Assembly (NCBI RefSeq): GCF_041296385.1
Contig: NC_091013.1
Span: 30,017,001 to 30,081,000, forward strand
Source: Aphelocoma coerulescens
Lineage: Eukaryota > Chordata > Aves > Passeriformes > Corvidae
Length of the DNA: 64,000 nucleotides
Reading direction: 5' to 3'
The notes under the pieces were generated by a model, which did no database searches, was not told the DNA's origin, and was given only the letters and a program-made list of their open reading frames with translations. The position numbers and the translations under genes were made by a program. Every line of letters begins with the position of its first letter. Position 1 is the first letter of the stretch. Of the stretch, positions 50,101-60,850 are shown one piece after another.

Positions 50101-53100
50101 ATTTTACAAATGCTACAAGAGTGACATAAATTTCTCCCATGAATTTAAAAATTGGTACATTAACACAACCCATTAGTAAAATTATGAGTTGTAAAGATCT
50201 CCATCGTCAGATCTGAAAATCTTGAAGCACTGACAATTCAGTCAGTGAAAAACATTTCCACCCAACTGAGGGAAAGCATATAAGCCAGCTGGCAAGTCAG
50301 GAAAAGTGTATCACAAAAGAAACTGCCACTTATCATCTGACAGCACCTACTTACTGTTATGGAAAAACACAACCAAGCAACTATTATACTAGTTCATATC
50401 CTGAAAGATTCAAATTCATACAGCTTGTTAGAGACAGCTATTCACAATGATTCAGGTCTGCTCTCATCTGAAATCTGAAGGCGCACTAGGGCATTAGCAG
50501 CTTGTGTTTCCCACTAATGTATTCCAAAAGTCTATGGTTTTTAACTTGACCAGCTTAAGTCAAGTTAAAGTATACATCACTAGCATTGTAAATGTATTAG
50601 CTAGATCACACTCATCACATTACATTCATCACTCTTTTTAAATAACATCCTTTTTAATCCAGGCAAACATTCAGAGACATAATTTTCCACCACACTGATC
50701 AGCAGATTTGGGCATTAAAAGGATGAATGTGTCTGAAAGTACCTGGCAGAAGGGTTAAAATTGTGGTTTGGTTCATATCCAAGTCTCCACTCCACATAAA
50801 CAAAAAATTATTGGAATAGTAGGTAAGAAATAAGGCTATGGCTCAGCAAAGCAGTTAAATGTGTGTTTTGCTTTAAGTAGTATACCTCTTATGGGATTTA
50901 GGCACCTGTTTAAAGTTAAACACATAGTTAAATGATTCACTTAATGCAAATGGACAGTGAATGGAGACCTAGAAAGGTAAATCTCTCAAGTCCTTCAGTC
51001 TTGGGTTTCTGAAGCAATTTCATATTATTTTACTCATGGGGCTACTTTGATAAGCTTCATTGCAGTCTCCAAGTCTATGGGACATTACTTCCTCATTTAA
51101 AGCCTAATACCACTAAATCAATCTACAACCACCCAACTCTTTTACATGGGTGGCCCAAGGTACTTCAAAGTCATACTACATAATAGGAGACATTGGCCAA
51201 AATGGACCTTGAAAAAGCTTTCTTTTTATTATTATGGTCAGCCACCTAAGTAATGCAGCAGTGTTTCTATTTTCTGAATGGATGAGGACACAAGATTCTC
51301 CAGCATTACAAAACCAACATCCATTTTCATTATCTGCTCTTCATACAGGAAGCTTTGAAGTCTGCTTTTAGTGAAATTTCATGAGAAAATTTTGATTTGA
51401 TGCTCAAATATTCTTAGAAACAGAGCACAAAAGGAGTACAAATGCAACTGATGAAAATTTGTTTAAACGTCTCTGCAACTATACAAGAGAAAAGCTGTTC
51501 CTCTGCTCCAACATTGTAACTATTTTATGCATTATATGTGAAATACTGATTTCACCTTGCTATCACCTGAAAGAATGTTCCATTCTATTTCTCTAGAAAT
51601 AGTTATTTACTCTAGAGAATCATGGATAAAGTCTGATTATCCTAATACTTGTTTATTAAGCTAATTCTGTCGTTAAACATCAATTAAAAAATAGAGCATA
51701 ATTGACAGGTACAAAGTCTGCTCACAAATCTTTGACTTTTCAAGCAAAATACTACCCCCTCTAATCTGCAAGGCAGAAAGTCATTCGGATCATTTGTGGC
51801 CCAGGTGTGAGGAAACACCCAGTGAGCACTTAGACTTTTACTTTTGTAAGGGAATTAAAAAGCCATCATTTTCCTGCAAAGAAGGTTTCACTTATTTTAT
51901 ACTCTGACCATTTTTGCTTAGACCGCATTTCCCATCTTCTCTGCCTAGATGGGAAAGATCAATTCCTACAGGGCTAATAATTCAAAATTACAACTCAGGC
52001 CTACTGCTGTCATTTAGCTTAGCTGTCACCTACAGATGGACACAGAAGAGCTGGTTGAAATTAAGTCTCCTGACTCTTCAAGTCAAAGACCTTGCTGCTC
52101 TGATGTTGAGATGAACAATGATAGGTAAAATGCAACAGAAGATGCTGCTTTTAATTACTCTTCTTATATCAAATGAAAAGGGCTGACACTGTGATCCAAA
52201 GTCTGTTTCAGGAAATAATGGTTTGGTGTACCCATATAAAGTGTATCTACAAAGAGTGCTAACAGATGTTTGCACAATTTCAAGTCTCACTGAGGTAGTT
52301 CATAGGATAGCCCAAGTTCGGGCCCAGATGACAAGGAGTACCCTTGTCTCTTCCAAGTACTTCACAGATATGTTAGAGTTACCCACCTCAAATACAGGCA
52401 TCATTCCAAGTATTTCCTACAACAGAAGAAATAAAGTACAGCCACTATGTAGGGTATGCCCAGCCACTGCCCTGGAGGGACGTCTGCTGAGATAAGGCGA
52501 TTGAGCAATCTCCCAGCAGGACCCCTGGGAAGGCAGCTACTCTTCAGTTATGGTGAGAAGAAGACAGACCCAGAATCCTCTGGGAGACCCTATGCAGTTC
52601 TTTTGTAACCCATTGGCCTTTACCCTCTGACACCCACCCCCTGTATCCCTATAAAGCTAGCCCCCTGCCCCTGCAAGGGCAGAGAGCGAGCTCGTCCCTG
52701 GCTCCCCTTCGCCAGAGTACAGACCAATAAAGCTACCTCGTGTAGAGCAGCTACACAGGCCTCTTGTCTCTCTCCCTGGTCTGGCCTGGAGGCTGCCCTG
52801 AAGAGCTGAGTTGAAATCATGAGCTGATAATCACTAAGGAGCTGACGGCCTCTGCATGGGCCCTCCTAGGCAGCAGCTGAGGGAAGACACCGGGCCTCCG
52901 GAAGATGATCTCTTTCGGGACCATCTCTCTGGACCGGTCACAGCTTCCTCGGTCAGAGCTACTGACCCCACACCAGCTGTCATAATTGCAGAGTGCAAAG
53001 TAAACATATCTGCAGTGTTCAAAATCTTAGATACCACTGCTCTGTGTTGCAAGTGTGCTAAACAGAAGGTTTTGTAACTTGTCTTGGTAAGCTGCCCCTC

Positions 53101-56100
53101 TGTTGAGGACAACATTTGCCTTGGAAATGACAGGCAGACCTAAAAATAAAAAAAGACTTAGCAGAAAACGAGAGTACACACAACTGCACCATTGGGCCTG
53201 TATGAGAACATTATATTCCTCCAAAATTGTATGACCTGTAGTTTTCCCTTGTTACTTGCTTTTCTCTCTAAAGATCCTAATTTAGGTCCCTCCAGGGACT
53301 TTTGCATTATTTGAAAACTAGAAGAAGTATCTGGGTTTGTCCAATGGACCAAATTTTGGAGAAATGGGTGAAAATCACCAAAAGCCTTGTTTTCTAGTAT
53401 CAAAAAGCCTTTTATCTAGTAGATCCCATCATTGATTACAAACTGAAGTTACAGATTCATATTTTAAGACTTTACTGATGCATGATATAAAAGACAAGCA
53501 ATAACATGTTTGAAAAGTTACAGAGCTGTGTCACCTACAACACACGCTTGTGCAGCAGTCATGCACGCCTCTGGAGCTCCATAACAGTTAGTCAGGGACA
53601 GCCAGGTTAATGACTCAAAGCAACGCCCTTCCACTGTTGGAGACGTTAACATCAGCATCATGAAAGCATACCAAATATTTTATTGCCCTTGCTGGGTTAA
53701 AGTGTTTTCAAAACACAGCCATCAGTCCATACAAGTACTGTAGTCTACCATAAAAACCCCAGCCACTTAATCTTGAATTTAATATCAATATGAATTATTA
53801 AGCACTATAAGGATGAAAAACCTTTTGAAACGTGTGGGTACAATGCCACATAAACATTTCTGAGGCAAAATGACTTGGAAAAGTTGCCTTGAACTATCAC
53901 GGACAAGCTCATATCTAAAAGGGAGCATTTACTGTCATCTGACTGCAGATTGTATTTTAGAGTATGTCTTTTTTTACGTCTCTATTTCATGTAAGAGATA
54001 TTGAAATGCTTTTGAGAAGAGTATTGCCACACACAGTGCCAATACAGTGAAAGGTGAAGTGCCTGATCTGCTCTCAACCAGGAGTGTCTTCTCTTCACAT
54101 AAACAACTGTAAATGAAATCACCTATCTCAGCAGCAGCACAGGAGACACACCTGGCAACACAGTAAACCTTGCAAGACTTTTCTCAGCTTCATTCAGCAC
54201 CCTTTACTATCCCTTAGTAATATTTTTTTAATAACTTTAACAGTAAAACAAATACATTATTCACAGGATGGATACACTGCTGTTTAAGATGCTTCTTACT
54301 TTGTTGCTGCTTGGGGGCTACAGAGTTCTCCCTTATAAATGTACTGTATTAAAATCTCTCATGGGCAATTATATGACTGTATTACATAAGAGCATTTTTT
54401 TCCCCTAGAAATAGACTGCTGCTAACACTGCACTTGTACAAATTCTATTTTCAGATTTTATTGCTGATATTTTCCAGATTACTTTAGGTTAATTTCAACC
54501 CATTAACAAACCTGCCAACAAATTTGATCTCACCATTTTTGGATTTAACAGTTGCTGAATCATACTTTTGCTTCAGTCCTATAAACATTGTGTATTATCC
54601 ATTAGGCGTTATTTCAAATGCTGGCAATGTGCCCAGCACTGGACAAAATAAGATACTAAGATTCAGGAAAAACAACACTAGCAGCTACAAATCAGAGTAT
54701 TAAACTAATGTGCCTGTGCTGCCCCGTTAAAACGCTTCCACTTCAGCTTCAAAAGCTGTTGGGAGCACTTAGGGAACTTTTGTTTATTTCCAAATTAAGT
54801 TGAAAAAAATCGCCTCAAAAGTAAAAATAATGAATTAGTGACTGTTAGATTTTTCACTTCTTTTTCTTAGGAATAATCTCACTATGGCCAATGAGACTAT
54901 TTCCATGAGTAAGAACTTTGCACATTTTCCAAAAACAGGCCTAATATTGTCCTATAGTAAAAGAACTGTAGAACGGTGTGACAGTCCTTGAACATCAGTG
55001 TTAAGTAATCTAATGACATGATACTGTGCATTAATCTAGCTATCAATGAATTAATATTAAAGTACTAGAATATTAAGTTTTCAGAATAGCCTGATGGGGC
55101 AACTAATCTGGTTATGATTGTGCAAATGTATGTTTATTTTAGAATATGTAGGTTGCTGCTGTGGTACTTCTATTGCATGGTCTAATTTATTTTTTATTCC
55201 TAGGTTGTAGTTTGTTGCACTTATGTATGTGAATCTTCATAAAAATGTATCTGCTAGCAGCACAATGAGGTGCTAAGTTGACTTAAGAGTGCTACATTAT
55301 AATAGCTGTCACTCTAAACCTCTGTACCATCACAGAAAGTCACTAGAGTCAGGCTTCCCCTGAGTTCATTTAGAGCCTGTTTCAGGTTAAGATAAATGAC
55401 ATGGCCTATGAACTTAAGAACATTAACTGTGAAGGATGGTTCATGGCTTTTGAAACCATACCTCACAGTACAGCTAGGGGAAGTCCTCCCCACTCTGCCA
55501 AGATATTTAACAAAACCAATAAATGCACAAAACCATTATAACCATGATTAAAAGGTATAGCAAACTGCAATTTCAAAGCAATGCTATCTAACCCTTTGAA
55601 GCTGATCATGCATCTAACAGTAATGATTAGAAGATACCTGATACATTAAAGTATGCATTGAAATCTCCAATATAAGCACCCCCACAGGCTTTTGTGTCCT
55701 TACATTTCCATCTAAGGCTATAGTCCTTGACACCAAGAGCTCATAGTCTAGGTTTGTACCTCAGAATGAACTGAGTCTTTGCTCTAAAGCTTTGTAAGGC
55801 ATATTCTAACACTAGACTTCCCTGTCCTTAGGGCTTTAACACAAACATAAACTCAACATACAAAAAGATGTAAATAAACTAAGAAAGGATAGGTGAGCCT
55901 GTTTTGAATTCTGGCCCAGAAAAGCACTGAGCCAAATTCCTCCTAAAGCCAAAGGAGTTATGTCAACAGAGAACTTGGTCCAGACACTGCACTCAAAAAG
56001 CATCAGAGATTTCATGTTCCTCAGGCAACTTATCTTTGCCTGAGCTCTTCTAGCTGGATGGTGACATGACACTCCAAAACCAAACCACGCTTGTGTCTCC

Positions 56101-59100
56101 ACACAAGGGACTGCACAAGGGGCTGCAGTTAAATTCAAATTCCTCTGATAAGGTCCAAAAGTCTCTTAAGCCAAATAGTCTGTAAAAAAGGCACATGCCT
56201 TTACTTGCTCAGAAACTAATAGCCCTCTGAACAGAAAGGTAGAGATTTTTAGAAAATATGTTGCATACATGTTTGATTTTTCTAATGAAGTTTAAAGTTC
56301 TTTATTCAGCTGTTTATTTTTCTCTGAAAGAGAAAATTTCTTGTTATACACCCCTACTTAAAATAGAACTTAAAATAGATTGACTCACTAAAAATGCAAT
56401 GATAAACCTGGGGAGCAGATTTGGGCTTTTTATCATCCCCAAAAGAGAGTATGTCAAGAAAGTTATGAGCCATGAAAATGTTAATATTTTATCAACAATA
56501 ACAGAACCAAAAAAGGGGACAATAACCTCCATCTTTTGGTAGTGCCCTTTTATTCTATGTTTAGCTGAGGCAAAGTACTAGATGAGACAACTGGATATAC
56601 AAATCATAAATGAAATCATGTTCTTCATGAAACCAAACTGAAGCCTTTTGCCACTGGCTTTATAGAAAACCATTTCCTGCACTGGGAGTCAAGAAGAAGA
56701 GGATAGCACCTTCTAGCATTTCTTAATTTAGTGACTGCAGTTGCAGCAAGGTTTTAAAAACTTGTTTGCCAAATATCATGGGCAGGATTGTCAAACTAGA
56801 CTAAAGGAGAAACAAGTTTGGAACTAACAGAAGAGCTGATGACATAACCTTCTTCATAAAAAGTTGTGAAAGACTCTTGAACAATCATACCTGTTCTAGT
56901 AAATAACTCAGCTTGGATGTTGCAAATGAAATGTAGGCAAAAAAAACCCCAAACCCTCTTCAGTTTTAATGAGCTTGAAAGCAATCCAACTGTATCTATT
57001 TATATAGCAGGAATGGCTCTGAATATACTCTACCTGGACCAGCATCTATAGTACAGTTCTGCCTACTTTTAATCTCCTAATATGAAATATAGATAGGAAA
57101 ATTATATTTGAGCAGTGGTTCTTTTGGCAAATATTAACTAAAATTAATTAAACTTTTGATGATATTCCTTCTCCTTTACTTTTTCTTTGTTTGTCCACTT
57201 CTGTGTAATCATGCAATATAATTTGAAGAACCTTTGTGAATGTATGAGTGAATGGTGGAATACAATTTCTGTCTAGGCTATTAGCAGCTGATGACTCTGT
57301 CACTTTCAAATGGAAAGATAAACTGTTCTAGATGTGCTATGAAGTTACAGATTAGATCTCTGAATGGTGAGGTCTGAATTCCTCCTGGACAAACAGTTCA
57401 TAATTTCTAAAGATTAACAGAACCATTATAATTCTAGTTTATTTTCTTTTTCATGTCTGCAGCATAAAAATTGGATTCTAAAGACACTTCAAGGTTAGCA
57501 AAAGCAAAACTACAGCTTCAGGACAGGAAAGGATCACTTAAGTACCTTAGCAAGCTCAGAGACGTAGCATCCACACATCACAGGTTGTTTAAAAAGTCAT
57601 ATGAAATAGGTATCAGAAGTTATTTACTTCAAATATGTTTGCGTAAAGATCTTAATCTGATTAAGTGTACCTGATATTTTTAAGTAGTTTCTAAGTGTTG
57701 CAAAAACAGAGCTTCCTAGGCACTATTCAAACATAAAGGTTTTTATTAATGTATATCTTTCACATATATAAAAATATATACTTATATGTCTCTCTGTTAC
57801 AGTACAAGATTTTCTCAGTGAAATATATCTGAGTCAGTTAAATAAACTTAGACAGCATCAAGGCTCTGCTCCTCCTTCCTCATAAAGTAAAAATTCAATA
57901 CATTTCCATATGTGGTTATTTATTTAACAAAAAAACCACCCAAATAACAAAACAAACAAACAAAAAAAACCCAACCAAAATCAAAAACAGATTTATTGAA
58001 ATACATGACAAGAAGTACTTGTTTAATGCATTCAGCCCAAGGAAGATACTTACTATGTTGGGGAAAAAAAGCACTAAAAAGGAAATGTCTTTTTTTTTTT
58101 TTTTTTTTTTTCCCAGAAATTACCTTCATTCTGCCATCATGCTTAAAGCTAAGCATTCATTTAAGTGCTTTGTTAAACAGTGGCTTAAATATGCATGTTG
58201 TAAAATTATGAGAAGTATGAAATACCAAAACTCTGTTAATTAAACTGTGTGGAGCAATAAGGCTGTTTTATTTTGAAGCATCCAAATTGTTTTCTTGAAA
58301 CTATAGTCATTGTATTCATTTGCACCAAACAATACTTACTGATTGCAGAGTCATAAGAAGTTGAGTTGTGTTCATCTCGGAGAAGAGGAAATGGGGACAG
58401 GTAAGCATGTGTACAATTCTTAGAAGGTGACTGGTTGGCTAAGAATGAAAGAAAGCAAAAGATTAGTATTTGACCGCCTTTACAATAGTGTGTCTCTTCT
58501 TCAAATGGACAAACTGAGCTTCATAGGTCAAGATTTCAGCTTCTTTCCTAGGCAACAGCTTACAGTGAATTTTGTTTAGTAAGAGATACGAGTCTTGTTA
58601 TCCAAACAAGAATATTTCTTAAAAAGCAATACAGATTTGTACTCTGGGACAGTAAATGAGCCATGCTGAAGGCACACTGCAATTTATATGTGATGCATAT
58701 GTATGCTTTAGGATGCATATGTACCTTTCTCATTTGAGGGTTAATTATGTTCTTCTCATTATTGCATGTCTAAAAAAAGCAATCAAACAAACAAAATCCA
58801 GGCAATTACTTTTTCTTTTGTGAAAGAACAAACATACCAAGCATCTTCAGAAAGTTTACAATGTCCATAAATATGAGCTTAGTCTATCAAATTAGTATCC
58901 TCAAGAAAAGGGTAATTTCACCCTTTATATTAAATACTTCTAAAAATATCAACTTCTTCCTGGTGAAAGATAAAAGCTGACTATAACTTAAACCCCATTT
59001 AAATTTCAGATTCCTGACCACAGAATTTTCCAAATATTGGAATTCCAGATATTCCAGTAGTGGAAATTAACTACAGTGAATATTACATTTTTCACCTAAG

Positions 59101-60473
59101 ACTAAGCAATATATTTAGCAAAATATGGGCTATTGAAGTCAAATTTGTATGAAGGCACCTGCTTTTCACAAGGATTATGGAAATCTTGCAATAAGGTGAG
59201 GGAGCTCCCGACCTCAGAGGGAGTGTCAAAGACTGGAGAAGTTTTGCTTGACTTCTTAATGGGAGATTTTGGTTATAAAACACTATCTGATCTTGGAATT
59301 CTATCTGTCTTAAAACCCTGGATGTAGTGAAAGAAAGCAACAGGTCATCTGTGAATGTAATAGAGGAACTCTTCCGGAGATGGTGTATCCTACACCATTT
59401 TCACAGTGGAGCTGCCCATTCCCATCTTAACCCACTTGTAGTGGGTTAAGAAGTAGATGGACAAACTATCCAAGAAAAATTAATGGACCAGGCTAACCAC
59501 CAAGCTCTTTTTTCCCTACTTAACAGAAATAAGCCATCTGTTTTACAGCAAGTGGCAAAAGACCATGTAACTAAGAATGTACTCAGGTTAACAGGGCATC
59601 TGTAACAATCGCACTGTAATCTGATAGCTAAACTTGTATCATTTTGTCCTGGTGTTTCCTATAGTACAGATTACAAAAGTGTATGTCAAGAATTTATTTT
59701 AGGGTAGCTGAAGAACCTGATCCCCAAAGAAGCTATATGAAATCTAATTATTTGTAAGATATGAGCAAAATCAAGAAACACACCAAACCCCAACAGTTTT
59801 GAGAAAAAATGACTGTAGATAATTTAAAAGGAAAAATTTACTTACTATACCAAAACTTCCACATGCTGGCATTATTATCTCCTACACTTCCACTAAACCA
59901 GCACCTCCAGAAGAAACCTTCATGATGGAAAGTGGCCTTCTCTCCCTACAGAGGGAGAAAAAATATAAAAAGAAAGTCATTATTATTCAATTTTTGGACA
60001 GCTGAAAGGATTAAGTTCAATTAGATGTTGATGTAAAAAACACCACCATCATGACACACAACCTGTCTGAATTTAGGTCAGCTATAGCCTATATAAACAG
60101 TCATTCTTCTTTTGAAAGAATATAATATTGCAAAAGCAGTATCACAAAATAAAAATTCATTTTAGAGCTGATTACAAATTATTAAAAGAGGTTTTGAGGC
60201 AGGCTTGTAAGCCTCCAGAAGGTCAAAATGAGCATATTCAAAAGTTTATACAGAAGTAAATTCTTAGAAAATAAACACATCCAAGAATTCTACATATATA
60301 ATTCTCATTATAAATAAAAAGTCCATACTAACCCCAGCATCTTCAGGTGCTTCTGAACAAGTTCCTATTTCTGTAGCAAGAAGCCAATAATCAGTTCCAA
60401 ATGCCATCAAAAAAAGCAAAACCCCCAGAGCTGCAAAGAAGCCTCCAAAAAATATCCCCACACTAAGTTTCAT
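40924..60473 (-). CDS. TMEM182: TMEM182, transmembrane protein 182 (five coding exons, complete)
   Basis: Joining 60473-60333, 59945-59846, 58438-58340, 49300-49163 and 41147-40924 gives a 702-nt frame, 233 residues and a TAG stop. All four introns are GT-AG and split codons are restored exactly. Recognition rests on blocks such as [33 protein letters not shown] and YGWSFMLAP. Hydrophobic segments lie at about residues 5-27, 116-140, 155-176 and 200-227, so four membrane passes are predicted. The first extracellular loop has the claudin-like W-R-C (60-62), a second Cys at 89 and sequons at N72, N82, N88 and N105. Known of the family: a muscle-enriched plasma-membrane protein reported to bind integrin beta-1 and to modulate myoblast differentiation and fusion. 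From memory the human protein is 229 residues; the few extra residues fall near the exon 1/2 junction. No damage is seen, so it should be functional. Confidence 0.96.
42370..42489. repeat. Perfect tandem duplication, 2 x 60 bp
   Basis: Two directly adjacent 60-bp units are identical by eye, starting AAATGTGACATTTGTGGC and ending GTGGCCAGCCAT, with unique sequence on both sides. Perfect identity suggests a young duplication or an assembly artefact. Because 60 is divisible by three, a minus-strand frame gains a 20-residue Cys/His-rich repeat (contains [12 protein letters not shown]), but nothing else supports coding. Confidence 0.95.
43540..44070. promoter_or_regulatory. Candidate conserved non-coding element in intron 4
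   Basis: The block is frame-poor and rich in homeodomain-type cores (GTTAATTAAGG, CTAATTAAAAGG, CTTAATTGAG, TCATTAAAAC) in otherwise mixed sequence, which is how conserved developmental enhancers often read. No alignment was possible, so this is inference; ordinary AT-rich intron is the alternative. Confidence 0.22.
45910..46480 (+). mobile_element. CR1 non-LTR retroposon fragment, degenerate
   Basis: The order of diverged blocks fits the 3' part of an avian CR1: a TTGGGTCCCC segment, a GAGGCTGAGTGAGCTGGGC segment, a TAGTCTGGAAAAGA segment, the later reverse-transcriptase-tail region around AGGAAAATATTTCTCAC, and a 3' end resembling the GACTTGATTG...GGTCCTTTTCAACTGA terminus. It is on the plus strand, antisense to TMEM182. 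Heavy divergence means it is an old, inactive copy; the 5' boundary is uncertain. Confidence 0.75.
49163..49300 (-). CDS. TMEM182: TMEM182 coding exon 4
   Basis: This 138-bp exon encodes residues 114 (split Ile) to 159 plus one base. It spans the second membrane segment (VLMLLGV...SFLIICA), the cytoplasmic [14 protein letters not shown] linker and the beginning of the third segment. The acceptor is TTTTCTCCAG. The donor GTGGGT is a weaker variant but fits the phase; the G left over joins GT of exon 5 to give Gly160. Confidence 0.95.
50540..50569. repeat. Perfect inverted repeat, 11-bp arms, 8-base loop
   Basis: TTTAACTTGAC is followed after CAGCTTAA by its exact reverse complement GTCAAGTTAAA. 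A stem-loop could form in either strand or in the pre-mRNA. No terminal-repeat transposon structure was recognised around it. Confidence 0.85.
52430..52975 (+). mobile_element. Endogenous retrovirus LTR, probably solo (limits approximate)
   Basis: The order is that of an LTR: reverse CCAAT (ATTGG, 52612-52616), TATAAAG (52650-52656), a GC-rich leader, polyadenylation signal AATAAA (52726-52731), then a TCTTGTCTCTCTCCCTGG stretch like the R/U5 of bird retroviral LTRs. GC content rises sharply against the AT-rich intron. No gag, pol or env trace is seen on either side, so a solo LTR left by recombination is likely. TG/CA ends and target duplications could not be fixed. Its promoter and poly(A) signal point opposite to TMEM182. 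Confidence 0.7.
58090..58111. repeat. T22 homopolymer tract
   Basis: An uninterrupted run of 22 T lies about 230 bp past exon 3 within intron 3, followed on the plus strand by CCCAG. On the transcribed strand of TMEM182 it is an A run. Length is likely to be unstable and error-prone in reads. Confidence 0.95.
58340..58438 (-). CDS. TMEM182: TMEM182 coding exon 3
   Basis: This 99-bp exon encodes the remainder of codon 81 to residue 113 plus one base. It contains the second loop cysteine in an N-C-T sequon, the N-S-T sequon at residue 105 and the HAYLSP block typical of the gene. The acceptor ends TTCTTAG and the donor is a strong GTAAGTATT. Confidence 0.95.
59380..59398. repeat. Perfect inverted repeat, 8-bp arms, 3-base loop
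   Basis: ATGGTGTA, loop TCC, then TACACCAT. It is the first of two hairpin-forming sequences 26 bases apart in intron 2. Confidence 0.8.
59425..59451. repeat. Perfect inverted repeat, 11-bp arms, 5-base loop
   Basis: TCTTAACCCAC, loop TTGTA, then GTGGGTTAAGA. It has the size of a short terminator-like or microRNA-stem-like hairpin but is too short for a microRNA precursor. Function unknown. Confidence 0.85.
59846..59945 (-). CDS. TMEM182: TMEM182 coding exon 2
   Basis: This 100-bp exon encodes residues 48-80 and the first base of codon 81. It carries the extracellular-loop motif GFFWRCWF and an N-A-S sequon at residue 72. The acceptor is a pyrimidine-rich tract ending CTGTAG and the donor is GTAAGT-like (GTAAG). 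The terminal A joins CC of exon 3 to give Thr. Confidence 0.95.
59946..60332 (-). other. TMEM182: TMEM182 intron 1 (387 bp)
   Basis: A compact phase-0 intron, GTTAGT donor to CTCTGTAG acceptor with a good pyrimidine tract. Nothing else is seen in it. Confidence 0.9.
60333..60473 (-). CDS. TMEM182: TMEM182 coding exon 1
   Basis: It encodes residues 1-47: initiator Met, first membrane segment and the start of the first extracellular loop, ending ...CSEAPEDAG. The ATG at 60473 is chosen because family members begin with Met, a short basic/polar stretch, then the IFFG...GVLLFL segment. An in-frame TTG six bases upstream is only a frame extension. The donor is GTTAGT and the exon ends at a codon boundary (phase 0). 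Confidence 0.95.
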
Positions 60474-60489
60474 TATCAAAGTTATTTTA

Positions 60490-60850
60490 AAAAAATCAAA
60501 ACCTTAATTAATTAAAAGGTTAGCAGTAAAATAAAAAATATATATATTGTGCAAATAACTAAAAAACTGTTTGGAGAATACAGCTCATATCTGAAGAAGT
60601 TTCTCTTCACTTGACTTTCTGCCTGTGCCCTTCTTCCCAATGCCCTGTGAGTCGATTTGTGTCTCCAAATTTGTGTTCCATGTGGCTGACTCAAGTCTGA
60701 CAGATGAAAAGGGCCTTCTATTTTAGGACACTGATGGCAGAGCTTTGCTCTGTTTCGCTGTCTGGGCGAGGCAGTCAGAAATAGCTGACCTTCCCCTAAC
60801 TAATCAGGGATTGACTTGAAATATTACTGCAGCTGGTGCATCAACATCAG
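60490..60850 (-). promoter_or_regulatory. TMEM182: Putative TMEM182 5' UTR and proximal promoter
   Basis: The start codon is preceded by an AT-rich leader with no coding content. Further up are matches expected for a muscle gene: an E-box CAGATG at 60701-60706, a CArG/MEF2-like CTATTTTAGG at 60718-60727 (one mismatch to either consensus) and an E-box CAGCTG at 60830-60835. TMEM182 is known to be induced by myogenic factors. The sites are seen directly; their use is inferred, and the transcription start was not located. An upstream non-coding exon is possible. Confidence 0.4.

Larger units (their letters stand above)
49301..58339 (-). other. TMEM182: TMEM182 intron 3 (9.0 kb)
   Basis: This is the largest intron, GTAAGTATT donor to TTTTCTCCAG acceptor. 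It contains an LTR of an endogenous retrovirus in the opposite orientation, an 11-bp-arm hairpin and a 22-base T tract. Elsewhere it is AT-rich single-copy-looking sequence without coding signs. Confidence 0.85.
58439..59845 (-). other. TMEM182: TMEM182 intron 2 (1.4 kb)
   Basis: A short intron between exons 2 and 3 with canonical ends. It contains two closely spaced perfect inverted repeats; otherwise no recognisable element. Confidence 0.88.

Noticed and set aside
52223..53115. Short frames on both strands over and beside the LTR
   Set aside because: No gag, pol or env motif is visible; an LTR carries no protein gene, so a provirus is not supported.
58019..58243. Frames with a poly-Phe or poly-Lys stretch
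   Set aside because: Produced by the T22 tract in TMEM182 intron 3.
60264..60479. TMEM182 exon 1 frame continuing past the donor and starting at TTG
   Set aside because: The tail after GTTAGT is intronic, and the ATG at 60473 fits the family start better than the upstream TTG.
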